Shown here: positions 1 through 12,300 of the stretch, piece after piece
Numbering within the stretch: position 1 is the first letter of the stretch
Layout of the letters: each line of letters starts with the position of its first letter
DNA from: Bemisia tabaci
Lineage: Eukaryota > Arthropoda > Insecta > Hemiptera > Aleyrodidae
Assembly: GCF_918797505.1 (NCBI RefSeq)
Contig: NC_092799.1
Coordinates: 27,528,382-27,592,381 of the forward strand
Length of the DNA stretch: 64,000 bases
Direction of reading: 5' to 3'
Notes under the pieces: generated by a model
The model's database searches: none
Seen by the model: the letters and a program-made list of their open reading frames with translations, nothing else
What the model was told of the DNA's origin: nothing
Program-made: the position numbers and the translations under genes

Positions 1-1430
1 TTGACGCTCGAAAAAGGTATTTTTGGGCTTATTTTAACCAACACTTCTTAGTTGTCGTTCTACCGTGTCACAATGTAACTGCCAAAAATAATGTTGCGGC
101 AACGTTGCAGCAACGTTGTGGCAATGTTATTTTTGGTCGTTGCCGGACGGGTTGTTATACATATACACCGCTACTATACTTAAAAAATATAACACCTAGG
201 TCTATATTCCCCTTTACAATTTCAATTTCGTTCCCATTATAGTAAAACTTAGGTATCCTGCCAGAGTTGCGCCCTTTGTTACAAAAAACAGAAGAGACTA
301 ATACCATATTAATCTGAAGGCATCGAACATTCTTTCCTCAGTTCTAGCTAGGAATGAAGATAATATTAGGAAAAGCACAGGGAATTTAGGAAAATCTTTG
401 TGTACACACGCCAATTCAACTCTACAGTTACTTGGCAGCAGTATGAAGGTGAAATCAGTTGTGGTTTATTCCACTCACTGTCTGAGCAAAATTAAAATGA
501 GGATACAGAGAGGCAGCATGGAAAGGCTCCACTTAATGTCTGACAACTGTTTGCATAAAAATTTTAACAACACATAACCGATTGCTTAAATCACAAAACA
601 GTCAAATGTTGTTGATCTTTATTCGCAGTTAAAATTTACCTCCCACAAATTATGCACTTTATTTGAACCACCAACGGTTGATTGGTGAGAATTAGCATAT
701 TTATTTTAGCGTAAATTCGGATTGAAATTTTTATTTTGTGATTCGGTTAAAGAAAGTGAGAGGCTTGCAATGCTGCTAGATTGCAAACCCTGGCACTTAA
801 TGTATAATTGGCCTCTTTGACGTAGCTGATTCTGCCATAAATTTTCTCCTATTTCCCTGCGCAAGTATTTAATTTGACTGTATATTAATCAAGCTTTCTG
901 CAAATGGTATATAAAATTGCACTCTCTTTGTTACATGCTAAGACTGAAATTCTTTTTTATGGAGAAAGTCTTTGGTTTTAGAAAAGAATCATCTCAGTTT
1001 AAAATGCTTACTTCCTGGCTGTACAATTATATGTTTTATAGGTAGCTTTCTTAAAATCCTTACATTAAAGCTAATAAATTTTTGCCGTTTTAAATATTTT
1101 AATAAGTAATGCTAAAAAACCAAAGTATTTAATAGAATCTCCCGTTCGCTAAGCAACTACAAAATGTAAAAGAATTTTTTAACAGTATGTTTTTTTAACC
1201 AGTATGGGGAGGTGAATATTTTTGGACATGACTGCAAAATGTCAGTGAAGAAGGTCCTTTGATGGAAGTTATAAAGCATATATTTTTGTGTAATCTCATT
1301 CTATTCTTCCCTTTCAAAACGAATGTCACCAATTGTCAAAATTTTACTGTCAATTTATTAAGTAATGTTTAGGGGAACTTTTCTTCAAGCATAAAGCCTT
1401 CAAAATATTTTCGTCTCAAGTTTCAAGTAA
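1..1430. other. AT-rich non-coding stretch
   Basis: No ORF here resembles a known protein. The only visible structure is at about 60-150, where GCAACGTTGC-like self-complementary words recur (CAACGTTG, GTTGCGGCAAC). The rest looks like ordinary AT-rich intergenic DNA. Confidence 0.5.
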
Positions 1431-1519
1431 TTAAGTACAAAGATAAGAGTGATTTCTCATGATTTTCCTTCCCAGGTTCATCAAGCTCCTGAAAAAGAGG
1501 AGGGAAGGAAGGAGTAAAA

Positions 1520-1735
1520 GTTTCCCCAAACAGTTCCAACTTTTTGCAACTAAGTTCCATGATGTTCCAAATTTTCCGTCTGAATGTTCCAACTTGTTGA
1601 AACTTTTTTGATTAAAGCATCCACTTTGTTGTTTGGAAGTTGCAACTTGTTGCAACTAGGCGGCAAGAAAGTTGAAACTTAGTTGGAACTAAGTTTCAAC
1701 AAAGTTTCGCAAGTTTGTTGCAACATTTTGGTCGG
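1520..1735. repeat. Island of GTTGCAAC / GTTCCAAC words
   Basis: Over about 200 bases the words GTTGCAAC, GTTCCAAC, GTTGAAAC and their complements recur many times at irregular spacing. GTTGCAAC is its own reverse complement, so the stretch can fold on itself. The short minus-strand ORF across it (MQQVATSKQQ...) is only a reading of this word-rich DNA. It is one of several such islands in the window, each built from a different word. Confidence 0.5.
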
Positions 1736-1831
1736 ACATGGCTACTTGGGTAGCGATCAGGAGGCAGGGCCCCCTAGTATTAAATAGGTATAAACTGGTA
1801 TAGATACGCCAAGGCCTGGGGAACCATATTG

Positions 1832-2440
1832 AGTGTGAAGGAATTAAGGTTATGATATTAATAAGATATGATTTAATTCCGAAGTAGAATTTATTCAATT
1901 TTACAGCACTGAGACGAACACGGCGTTAAGCTACAGAGAAGGATCTGGACTGACTAAAGTCAAAGACAAAGGGATGCACCACGCAAGCGTAGGCGTGTGA
2001 ACAAAGGGACGAGAACCCTCGTAAACTCTTGAGGGGTGACTCTGTTTTACGACTTTCGGGGAAGATGCTGCGTTGTCAGATTAATTATTGCATATCTCCA
2101 ACACGCCCCTCAATAATTAATCTGATTCTTGCTTGATTTGACTATGTTGCTCTGTTGAACTGCGATGCCGTGCTGCAATCGTCCTCAAGTGCCAACTCTG
2201 GGGTGATGCTTACGATCCACCATTCGGTGCTGCTTGGATGAAGGGAAACCCAGGAAAACCTCCACCAGATCGTGTCCTTGCTGTTACTATGAGTTCTACT
2301 CCAAGTCCAAAAACTCGACTGATCGAACTCCAAGACTGGTAACAGCTTGATCATCGTATCGGCCAGTAAATTTCCTGTGAACACAAGTACGAAATCAATG
2401 ACCTTATATTTTTGGCGTGCTCTCACCACGTATAATGTAC
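1832..2440 (-). mobile_element. Ty1/copia 3' end: pol tail plus 3' LTR
   Basis: Reading on the minus strand, a pol tail comes first. Its residues around 2340-2429 include VIDFVLVFTGNLLADTMIK, matching the end of copia RNase H (usual pattern V-P-T-x-x-N-x-L-A-D-x-x-T-K). After its broken end comes a purine-rich tract (GAGGGGCG at about 2104-2111). A sequence starting TGTTGGAGATATG at 2103 follows, as copia LTRs do. The LTR holds an AATAAA on the minus strand near 1888-1893. Its 3' edge is not certain; about 1832 is a guess. Upstream parts of pol (integrase, RT) are absent, so this is a truncated dead copy. Confidence 0.65.
2142..2429 (-). pseudogene. Copia RNase H C-terminal remnant
   Basis: This 95-codon reading frame carries the copia-type motif with NLLADTMIKLLP near its start, equivalent to the L-A-D-x-x-T-K-x-L-P motif that closes Ty1/copia RNase H. 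The downstream part has drifted to non-homologous sequence, presumably after a frameshift. It sits directly before the purine tract and LTR on the same strand. No ATG in a sensible place begins it, and nothing suggests function. Confidence 0.55.
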
Positions 2441-2488
2441 GTTCATACTTTTGATATCACGTGGCAAACTAGATTCTTAAATTAATGT

Positions 2489-2857
2489 ATGCAATCCTCG
2501 AAAGTTGCGATGGGCTTCGTCGTACTCGCTTTGGTATTGACAAAAATCACGTTTGACCAGAGAGAATCTATAACTGCTTTACCTGCATTTATTCTGCCTC
2601 CACCAAGAAACCGTCACAGATTTCAGATTCTCTGTGTTCCAACATATGATGCAGTTTTAAATAATAATGCAGATGAATTTCTCTTTCTCTCTCTTTCAAT
2701 TCGAAAAGTCTTTTTGTCATTCTCAATATTTGCCCAATTTGAATCTTCGATGCAAATCAAAAATATCTTCTCTTTTGCCTCAACGTATCTCAAAAATCAT
2801 TTCTCTTATGATTTGTCTTTCCACTTTTTATCATATTCAATTTCTGGTATCAAATAA
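2489..2857 (+). CDS. Uncertain ORF with hydrophobic N-terminus
   Basis: This is a 122-codon ORF from a real ATG. Its first 18 residues (MQSSKVAMGFVVLALVLT) could form a weak signal peptide, followed by a Pro/Arg-rich stretch (LPPPRNRHR). The second half is Ser/Phe-rich translation of pyrimidine-rich DNA and looks non-coding. If any of it is real, it would be a first exon of a secreted protein ending near 2640. No homologue is recognised. The reading may be fortuitous. Confidence 0.15.
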   Translation: MQSSKVAMGFVVLALVLTKITFDQRESITALPAFILPPPRNRHRFQILCVPTYDAVLNNNADEFLFLSLSIRKVFLSFSIFAQFESSMQIKNIFSFASTYLKNHFSYDLSFHFLSYSISGIK

Positions 2858-3435
2858 GTCTACTCTTGACTAGATATCTCAATTTACTAAAATCAATTTT
2901 CTACAGCTCTTTTTACCTCTAGTCTCTCTTTCATTCTTATTGCCTTTCATTAAGTATTTTTCGTCCTTACTTGCATTTACTTAATTTATTTACTTAAGTT
3001 TTCCAATCAGGCCCCTATTCCAGTTTGAATTTTAAACGCACACCCAACTTAGGTACTCATTCATCGAATATTCACATTTCTTTACACTGGCTAATCATCA
3101 ACTTCTTTTTCATTCGCTACACGGTGAAGCTTATCATACCATTTCGTTGCTTACTTTTCTTTGTTTGAGCTTATAATTATTTAATAATAATTTGTCTCAC
3201 TGCTTTTAACCAAAAGTTTACCTTTAATTTAAATCAGACGATCTATCGCACGAGTGTCTTATTTACTGAAGTACTTCAAAGTTATTTTCGCGCCAGACAC
3301 AATTTTCAAAATAATTGTTGCATTTTTTTAAAGAGAAAAAATTTGACTGGAATTGTTTCAGATCAGTTTCTTACACTTTGCTTCAAACCTTTGAAGTGTA
3401 TTTTTCAATTAAGACATGGAATCTCCGGTTTTTTC

Positions 3436-3927
3436 GCATTTTAACAGGACGATCTGGTTGGCATGTTTGGCAAGGCCCACTAGGCCACTTCACTAAGGCA
3501 TCTAGACTTCAGGGCCACTACATCAATAGAGATATTTATATTAGTTTAATCCCTTTTCCATTCAATTTTTTTCTACGGTTTGTAAATGCATTATTTTATG
3601 GTTTTAAAATCTCGAAAACCTAATGCTGATTATTTGGAATTCTACGGCCATTCAAAGATTATGTCACTTGCTAAAGAAAGGAGGAGTTTAAGGATAGTGC
3701 AATACGTAGGTTGGTACCCAGCGCTGCTTACTGTTACACAAAAATCGGTCCTTCACACCAGTTCCATGGGTTTGTCGGCACGGGAGCATGGATTTTATAC
3801 CAAAAATTCTGTGCGATGCCTACTTCAATTTGTTGTGATTTTGATCAGGAGAATCCCCCATGTAAAAGGGGGTATAATGTGTAATTTCTGAGCCGCTCCC
3901 ATCGTAACTGATCTCATATTACTAGAT
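3436..3927 (+). repeat. ~500-bp dispersed repeat, copy 1
   Basis: This block is nearly identical to the reverse complement of 46481-46977. Shared landmarks include AACAGGACGATCTGGTTGG near its start and TACGATGGG / TCAGTTACGATGGG near its end. The two copies lie 43 kb apart in opposite orientation. Short ORFs appear in both, but they carry different indels and no known domain. The lack of obvious terminal inverted repeats leaves the class open; it may be part of a longer transposon. Confidence 0.7.
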
Positions 3928-4111
3928 ACTATATTTGATTGATACCATCCCCAGTAAGAATTTTTTCCCCCTACAAAAAAGAGATAAATTTTAACCTTTT
4001 TTTTCTTCATAAGCCGTAAATATTGTTTTTCGACTAAAAATAGAGTGTCAATTTGGATCGAATGTCACATGTGATTAACTGTGAAGACCTAAAAATTCCC
4101 ATTATTCGAGA

Positions 4112-4480
4112 ATGAATGAATACGGTGAACCTACTCATTTTGCCAGATTATCGAATGAAATGAAGAACCTGATTTTTAAATTATTCGACCACACCAGCAT
4201 ACTGTCACTCCGGACGACCAGTAAATTTTTCTTCGAGTTTTTAGAGGATATGATCAGATTGAAGGTTTCTTTGAAACACCCCATACGTGAATCGGTGATA
4301 ATTGACGAAGAGAGAAGAAATTTAATCCTACGTGGATTTCATCATATAGATTTACTAGACTTCGATGAAGAGACGCATGAAGTAGATTTGAAACCTTTCA
4401 AGGATCTTCTTTCTTTGCATGTCATCAATTTGCCTGCATATTCTAATGAGCCACTGTGTGTTCCTCAGTACCGTGATTAA
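4112..4480 (+). pseudogene. Truncated F-box protein gene (paralogue of 41907-43727)
   Basis: The 122-codon frame starts at ATG 4112 and has an N-terminal F-box (FARLSNEMKNLIFKLFDHTS then ILSLRTTSKFF, residues about 9-45). F-boxes bind Skp1 in SCF ubiquitin ligases. The whole reading frame aligns with residues about 25-135 of the intact 606-residue F-box protein at 41907. Shared blocks include the F-box, a G-F-x-H-x-D-L motif, and V-D-L-(K/R)-P-F-K-D-L. It then stops after EPLCVPQYRD, just where the longer protein continues. No continuation is visible in other frames, so it is probably a truncated copy. A short expressed F-box-only protein cannot be excluded. Confidence 0.6.
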
Positions 4481-5560
4481 CTGGCGGATTCTTCACGGTT
4501 CCGTCTATATTATACAGCTACAAGCAAAATCTTGGTAGCACTATTTCTGACGAACTGCCGGACCGATAAGGATGATCCTTACATGTATGTCATCTGTAAT
4601 AGCTGTAGATGTTCCAAAAATAACGAAACCTCGAACTTTTAATGTTCTAGAGCTGTTAAACCACATGGGACTTATGTACCATGTTAAGAGCGAGAGATAT
4701 GTCGTTTCCGCTAGAAACGTCGAGGTGTGGAATTCTACCTGAGTGATCCGAAAAGACAATAGAACAATGCTTCTCCTCGTAGAGAGCTCCTCATTCCGAT
4801 GGTTGATGATCGGCGCAGCGCTGGAAGGGGCAAGGGGGAAATCCCAATAACCGGGGCCGACCGGCCTAAGGTTTTTACTCAATTTTTCCTCATTCTTCCG
4901 GCTTTGATTGTGGTATTGGTCAATACTTGATTGCCGAATTTCTATTAATATTAACAGCAGATGTAACAGCAGCAGATACAAAGTGAGAAGGCAGGCACTG
5001 CATCGAGTCGGGGCGGACCAAATATAATTAACTCTCAACGGTCATATTCCGAATTTTTTTTTAATCAAGCATCTAAAAATAACATAATAAATCTAAAAAT
5101 AACATAATAAATGAAAATTTATCCAGCAAGTGGATTGCGTTTACAAAAACGCACCAAATAGCATTTTCCAAAAAATTCAGTTAGAAGTAGTTTTCAACTC
5201 AACTAACTATTCACTTTTCCCTTTTCTCGAGTTAACCTACATGCGACTTGATCCGTTTCTATTAAACGCAGCCCAATTTAAACCCCTTTCCCTTGTCAAG
5301 AAAAAGAAGAAAAGAAAATTTAAATTCAACGTGCCGATGTGAAAAATTGGAAAAAAAATACATTTTTTGAAAATTCAGTGCACATTTTCTATTCGTTCAT
5401 CAGCGAGATGAAATTTAGATACATGTTTCCCGAGTTTAGCCGTCAATTTCATGCCTATGATAATACCATATCATGTACATCCAGCTGTTCCTCATCATTT
5501 ACAAATCTGAGTGTTACATTAAAAATTTGTAAGATTTATAATGCTTTATTAGATGAAACT
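4481..5560. other. No supported gene
   Basis: No gene is supported after the truncated F-box frame. The minus-strand ORF at 4541-5038 has no recognised domain. Near 4825-4870 there is a GC-rich stretch (CAAGGGGGAAATCCC, CCGGGGCCGACCGG) that resembles the interior of the hAT MITE at 44962. Around 5075-5111 the phrase AATCTAAAAATAACATAAT is repeated in tandem. Confidence 0.4.
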
Positions 5561-5659
5561 TTGCGACATTGTATTTGAAATAGTCCATTGAGTTCTCACT
5601 ATTTCCGTCATAAAAGTTTTCCCGAGATTTTATGAATAAATATATTATGGAAATATGAA

Positions 5660-5772
5660 TTTTATAAACGCCGCGGCTACAAAAATGAGCCGCGAAGCGA
5701 CCCCTTTGACGGCGCGGAGCACCTTCAGGGCGTTGGGCCGCGTAGCGGCGAGGGGGCATAGCCCCCTAGTAT
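5660..5772 (+). mobile_element. Helitron-like 3' end
   Basis: A GC-rich segment (GCCGCGGCTACAAAAATGAG... CGCGTAGCGGCG) ends in GGGGGCATAGCCCCCTAGTAT. This is a short G5/C5 hairpin followed by CTAG and then T, inserted as A-T style. Helitrons end in a hairpin followed by CTRR and insert before T. The start of the element was not located and no Rep/helicase is present, so it would be a non-autonomous copy. Confidence 0.35.
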
Positions 5773-6009
5773 ATTATCATCCTCGAAAGTAAATCGACTT
5801 GACTTGTTGAGAACGACGAGACGAGAAGGTGCTACAGACTATCAAAAAGTGCCGAAACGCTACATTTCATTTCAATTTTGTCTTGGTAGAAGTTTGAAAT
5901 AAATGCCGATTTTTTTCTTCGACTCTTATTGGTTACATTGCTACCGGCCAGAGAGTGATTGAATAAAAGTCGGGTATGAAAATCATTTGATTTTTTCGGC
6001 CGTTCTTTT

Positions 6010-6093
6010 GTCAACGCGCGTCTAAGAGAACGCGAAGCATCCTCTGGGGGTTTAACAGCGTTGCAGCCAGGGGGCATATAGCCTCTTAGTATT
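6010..6093 (+). mobile_element. Second Helitron-like 3' end
   Basis: This is a diverged version of the end at 5772. GC-rich sequence with CGCGAAGCATCC leads to GGGGGCATATAGCCTCTTAGTAT. The hairpin is decayed, but the layout and the final TAGTAT agree. It suggests two insertions of one family within about 320 bases. Confidence 0.3.
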
Positions 6094-6288
6094 CATAATC
6101 CAGCAGTGTGCTTTGGCTGACATCTCGCAAAATATTCTTGCAACTTACTGTTGAAATAGTTTAGGGGAATATCAATGCTTTTATTTTCTTTAACTTGTTA
6201 ATGATTACAATAGACATATTATTTACACTAGAAATTAAGCCATTTATAACTACTTACCTTAAGGTCCCTTGACGAAGATGAGCGGATA

Positions 6289-6369
6289 ATCCCCAAGTGC
6301 CTTCGCGGGAATTCGAACCCGAGTCGAAGCGGTGATAGGCCAGCACAATGCTACTAGGCTATGGTCACT
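6289..6369 (-). repeat. tRNA-derived SINE-like unit
   Basis: On the minus strand there is an A-box-like word (TAGCCTAGTAG, plus positions 6351-6361). Downstream of it lies a B-box (GGGTTCGAATTCCC, plus 6307-6320). The spacing of about 30 bases is typical of a tRNA-like RNA polymerase III promoter. The flanks do not form a good acceptor stem, so this is a SINE head and not a functional tRNA gene. Confidence 0.55.
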
Positions 6370-6499
6370 GCAAGCCTACTGAGTGCGAATTCAAGCCTCT
6401 TGGAAACGTCGTCGCTCTGCCACCTCAAAGCTTTTGTCATTGCGTAGACTGACGCCGAGTTTCTATTTGACTTTTTTTATTTACCCTCCTCTGTATTTT

Positions 6500-6840
6500 A
6501 TTTCATGCCGTGATGTACGGTTGGTAAAATAAGGTTCTATTACCAATAATTGGTAACAATAGTGAAATGGTGAAGTTACCGATGGACCTTGGTAAAAACA
6601 TCAAGATTTTTTTATTAAGTGTGATAAAATTACCGAAATAAAATGGTAAAGTTACCGGGAATTAATTACCAATAAAAGTGGTATTTTTACTTGAAAAGAC
6701 CAGTACATAAACCGGGTTTTCGGTAACATTACCAGTCTGTCTTGGTAACATTACCTACCAATAATTGGTAAAAAAAAAGTGAGATGGTAAAGTTACCAAC
6801 GGACCTCGGTAAAAACGCCGAGAATTTTTTTTAATGTGCA
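6500..6840. repeat. GGTAA/TTACC palindrome-word island with 215-bp direct repeat
   Basis: TTGGTAA, GGTAAC and their complements TTACCAA, GTTACC recur throughout, often facing each other (ATTACCAATAATTGGTAA). A segment of about 80 bases (6541-6622) is repeated with changes at 6756-6836. No ORF is present. It is part of the set of word islands described in the findings. Confidence 0.6.
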
Positions 6841-9302
6841 TATGCGCTCCTAGTCATACAAACTACTTGTCACTTTAGTCTTACCCTAGCAGGCTCTAAA
6901 CCTAGCTTAAGAAGATACCTATTGTACGTCATTGCTCGGAAAAGCAAATGGTAAAGAAATTAAGGCACTATAGAAGGGACAAAATTTAGCTATGAGATAT
7001 ATATTGGGGTGGGACAAAGAAAGTGGGATATATGATATGCTTAAGAGCCTGGATTGTTTATGTATTGAGTTTCTGATAAAAGTTAGGATTTTTCTGTTTC
7101 TGTGCAAGATCAGGAAGGAACTGATAGAGATTAACATTAATGTGATGTCAGGTATAATGGATAGGACGATTAACATAGGAGTATGGAGCTGATAAATAGG
7201 TAAGTAGATAAAATGATTTTCTCTAAAGCGGATGTGAGACTACTCATTGTGCGAGCGTGAGCAATGGGAGCAGTTAAACTTATACCTGTATGGATTTAGG
7301 AATAACAAGGTAGTTAGAAAAATGATGAAATTTCAGGGGAGTGATTATGGAGACGGAGAACTGCTTCCCAAATATTACAAGTGGAAGAAGTTTGGACTTT
7401 AATCAATGAATCATTACAGTACGTGTACAAGTAGGGATGAAAATCTGTTATAGCTTGAATGGGATTAACCCTCGTATGGGTTACTTGAAATTAAAAAAAG
7501 AAAAAAAAAAAAAAGAATTTCATGACTTCCTTGTGTGGCTCATAATTCATCACCTATATTGAAAAAGTATAATGCATTTTCATTATGGATAGAAAATGTG
7601 GCTGCTCAAAAAAACGCAAATTTCTGACGCAGATTGTGAAGTTATGAGTGCAATCCAGACTTTGCCGATGCGCTCATCATGATTTTTGAGGCATTATCTG
7701 TAAGTAACAACTCTTATTTTTGCTCCAGCAAAAGTTTGCAACAGGCTCATTGATATATCGCTGCTTGCCAGAATTTTTCTATTTTAGATTCAGGCCGTTT
7801 TTAAGGTCCTTCGAGGCACGGGTTAAAATTTTCTCGTCTGTCTTTAGTGGAAATTGAGCATTTTTGAGTTACCGATTTGGTTTCGTTCTCACTGATTCAA
7901 ATGTCGTCCACGTAGCACGTACAATAGTGAAAAATATCTTAAGCAAGCAAGAGCAAGGATGTTTTCATGATTCTCTTTTTTCTTACGTATCTCAAATTGA
8001 TCTTAGAGAACCATGCAAGATGAAGATAGTCTCCCATAGTGAAAAATGACTCCATAGGTACTTAGATATTATACACAACGACGATAATTTCCTAAAATTG
8101 GTCGTAAATTACTTTTGATAATCCTGTTATCAGTTCGAGGAACCATCCGTTATAAGGTTTAGCTTTCTTAGACGCAATTACGCAGACACTTGCGAATTAT
8201 CAAATGAAAGAAGTATTATTTAAATTTTCGCTCTTCGCACGGTCAAAAAGTAAATTTGTGTAAAATAGTTGACTTCTAGAGATTTGCAACATAGGCACAG
8301 CCAAGGCATCGCATGACGTTAAGTCAAAGAACAGTTTGTTAATTGAGCAAAAAGGATAAAATTACCATCTTATTAAAGCCTTTGCTACACCATGATGCAT
8401 CTACATGAATACCGAAGTATTATTATTCTTAAAGTCCCCACCGCAGAGCTTTAATTGTAAAAGAAAACAAAAAGACTCAGAGAACTTTTCCGAAGTTCGC
8501 TATATTTTCAATATTCTAATTTTCTTGTCTGAGTGGCCTACCAGCCTGAGGTTACAAGGCATTCAAAGAATTGAGCATTAGAAAAAATTCTGCGGTGAAA
8601 TAGTAAAAATCATGTTTCGGTTTGTGATATGATGTGTCATCACATTACATATTTCCAATGAGGTTTATATCTTCATACTCCATGAATCATCGAGATTGAT
8701 TATATTCTGTTGTAGAATAGTGGGAACAGGAGAGAATGCAACAAAAGAAAAAACACATGTGGGGTTAGCTTGCGTATATTCAAATTTAAACAATTAATAA
8801 TCTTTATGAAATTTACATAACCAATGAAATTTGTTAAACGAAGTACAATTTGTACGATGACATTATACAAAGTAATGTGTAGAACAATTTAAGAATAAAT
8901 TACGGAAAAAAGTAAAAGGATTGAGGTAGAATTTTTTTATTTTTTTTAAACTGCGCAAAAAAAGAATATAACATAAAAAGTCGTAATCATTAAAATTGCA
9001 TGGTATGGTTGAGTACCTAACCAGAGAAGAAACCCAGCAACGAAAATGAAAAGATTGACAAATTCTACAATAAATGCAAGGTTGTTTAAATGAATTTTAT
9101 TTCTATTGAATACAAAATAGTTTCCTTCAGAAGCGTTTAAATGAAGGTCATTTCAAGAGTAAAAAACAGAAGAATTGTAACAACAAAAAATTACAAAATA
9201 ATAAGACACAGAAATGTGTAGAACAATTTAAGAATAAAATACAGAAAAAAGTAAAAGGATTGAGGTAGAATTTTTTTATTTTTCTAAAGCTGCGTAAAGG
9301 AA
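6841..9302. other. Gene-poor stretch with an 83-bp duplication
   Basis: No credible protein gene is seen. An 83-base segment (8873-8955, AATGTGTAGAACAATTTAAG onward) recurs at 9212-9294 directly before the duplicated gene copies, so the duplication process may have included this flank. Everything else is AT-rich with short spurious ORFs. Confidence 0.5.
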
Positions 9303-12300
9303 AGTTGTTCTTTCGATATAAATTGATTTGTTCTGATCTCCATGTTCCAAAGATTGTTTTGCAATGCAATTAAAAATGAATTGAGACTGTGTAGCAATTT
9401 TCTTTGCACACTCTTGGATTTCTTTATGTATTCTGAAAATAAAGTCTTTACCGAAACGCTGGAGAGGTATGTGAAATTTTTCAGTTGCTTTCCTTTGGGA
9501 ATTCCGGAATGACCACTTATGTTAACTACTGTTCCAGTTTTTGTATAATTATCTTCGATTTGATCTACAATCTGTCACTGGACAACATACTTAGCTTCAG
9601 AAGTGTTCGGCGATAAATAGTGATAGGTTTTAGTTTCTCTAAAGAATCTGAACCATGTTAATATATCTGTTTGGGTTTGTTTTTGTTTTGTAACGTCACC
9701 GATGGATTCATAATGAGACATCATGCTCGACAAAACGTCGTAGATGGTTTGGAAATTCAATTTAATATAAACCATCACGGCTTTTGACAGTGTAAAAGTT
9801 TGCCTATCCAACTGAATATTCGCCAATCTCCCGATGTTGTCACAAATTTCTTGAAATTTAGTGAGCCACTCTGTGTATTTATTTTCAGATGGATTTTTCA
9901 CCTTAAGCTCAACTCCATTCATGTTTTGGCAGATGTTCTTCATTCTGTAGAAAAGGTATGCTAAGATGCATTTTTGTTTTGCTCTACGCTTCTCTTCGTC
10001 CCAATCGCACAAATCTTGAGTGGTGACTAAACACAATGAAACAAATGTCGTTTCTATCTCTCCCTCTATGAACCTTATATTTTTCTCATTTCTCTTGATG
10101 CTCTCTTTGATTGAAATGTTTAATAAATGGACTAATTCCGTCCCGTATACTTTAGGAATACAACCGTAGCAAATTTGAAAGAGGCAAAGATCACTTGTAT
10201 GATTAGTTTCTTTTCGGGAGAAGTGATGCGGTGTAACATGATCTTTTGTTGCAAATGCAACTGAGTGTTGACGAAGAACATTACCGAAATGACTACTCTG
10301 TACTTTAAAACTACCTTCAAACGGATGGTTAATTTCTGAGAGTACTTTCGAAATGACAGAAGAAATCGTTATATTTTCCTCCCCAACGTGTTCAGGATAC
10401 ACGGTTGCATTCAGGTCACAATTATCAGGAAAATTGGAAAATACCACTTTGAGCGATGCTGGTTGATTTTGGTGGTTCCGAGATTGTTGGAACGAAGATC
10501 TGTTCGGAGCTTTCAGTTCTCTCAGTAAGCTTCTTTCATACGTAGAAGAGTTCCTTTGGTGTTCTTCGATTTTGAAAAGTTTCAAAAATTCTTTGTCTCA
10601 GGCGGGGGCAATTCTTCCACGAAGGGCTTCTGCAATACATCGATTGCTCATCATTGGATTTCAATTCTTTTTCAAATATTCCACTGTTTCAGCAAGAGGC
10701 ATAGCATTGAATGAAGTGGATCTTTTTATTTGTTTCTTGAATTGTTTCAACAGGTTTTCCTCGTCTCCTTCGTCATCGGACTCATCTTCACCTTCATGGT
10801 CAGTAGTTTTCATTCTACTGTTATTTGCATCTCCTTTGATATAGCTACTTGTTCCTCCGTCTTCTTTGTCATTTTTAGTTGTTGTTCCCTCTATTTTGTC
10901 ACTTTTAGTTGTTGTTTTATCTTTTCTGTCATTTCTATTGTCTTTTCATCAGTTTTGTCGTTTTTAGATGGACTTTCGCTTCTACATGTACTGTATCCCC
11001 CACTTTTACTGACCTGTTGAGTGACGAGTTTCTGAGCCCCCATATTTTCAAATGTTCTTTCGATATAATTTGATTTGTTCCGATCTCCATGTTCCAAAGA
11101 TTGTTTTGAGTGTGTCTTATCACCACTTCTGAAACTGCTGCTACTTCTTTCTTTTTGGAGCTCCTGGATGACGAGTTTTTCGGTCTTCTTACTATCCAAC
11201 GTTTTTTCGTCACGTTTTGCTTTTTTTAGATCCTTAGCATGTACAGTTGATTCCTTCGAGTGCCTCTTTTGGTCACTCTTTGATATGCTAACGCTGTCAG
11301 CGTTTTTAGACTTATCGGTAACGATTTTTGATCCTCCTTTCTCTTATCTGCTTTATAGTCACATTTTGCTGTTTTGTGATCCTGAGCATGTACCACCGAT
11401 TCCTCCGAATGCCTCTTTTCATCACTTTTTGATGTGCTACCGCTATCAGCGTTTTTAGACTTCTCGGTAACAATTTTTTGATTCTTCGTTCCTTTGCCAG
11501 TTTTTTCTTCACGTTTTGCTTTTTTGTGATCCTCAGCATGTATAATCGATTCCTTCGAGTGCCTCTTTTTGTCAGTCTTTGATGTGCTACCGCTATCAGT
11601 GTTTTTAAACTTCTCGGTAATGATTCTTTGATCCATCTTTCTTGGATCTGATTTTTCGTCACGTTTTGCTCTTTTGTGATCTTCAGCAATCGATTCCTCC
11701 GAGTGCCTCTTTTTGTCAATCTTTGATGTGCAAACTCACCCTGAACTTCGCGACTTCTCCGTGACGTTCTTACCATCAGTTGTTTTTTCATGAGAATTCG
11801 CTTTTTTTTCCTCTTTACTATGCCCAATGGATTGTTTGTTGTCATTCGTCATCTTTGGAATGGCATCTTGACCGTCGCCGTTAGCGTTTTTTATTGTGGC
11901 AGAAGATAATACTTCAGTTTGAGCTTTACCGTTCAATTGCGCATTTTCTACAGGGTAGCTGGATTTTGGCACTGAGTAGGAAATTAAGTAACTATCGGGG
12001 ATTAGTTGAGTCAAATCAACAGTATTTTGATTGCAACCATGAACAGCCAAATACGTTGATGGTGATGAGATTTCTGCATAAGAGGACTTCATCACGATTA
12101 AAAATTGGAGAATGACTCAACATGGTAGGCATCAGTGGAATAGTGGCAGGGAGCAAATTAGTCACATGAGAATTATTTCCATCAAAAAGATGGTTAAAAT
12201 TAACAAAATTCAAATCGATATGAGTACCCCCTGTGTATGATGACGATGAGACAGCTTCGGAAGTGGCACCCGTGGGTTGAATAGGAGTGGGAACGTAGCT

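Noticed and set aside
1431..1898. Short minus-strand ORFs near the copia LTR
   Set aside because: They fall in a palindrome-word island and in the LTR, and no protein-like features were seen.
10572..11458. Plus-strand Ser/Phe/Leu-rich ORFs across copies A and B
   Set aside because: They are antisense readings of the Lys/Glu/Ser-rich minus-strand gene and appear wherever it does.
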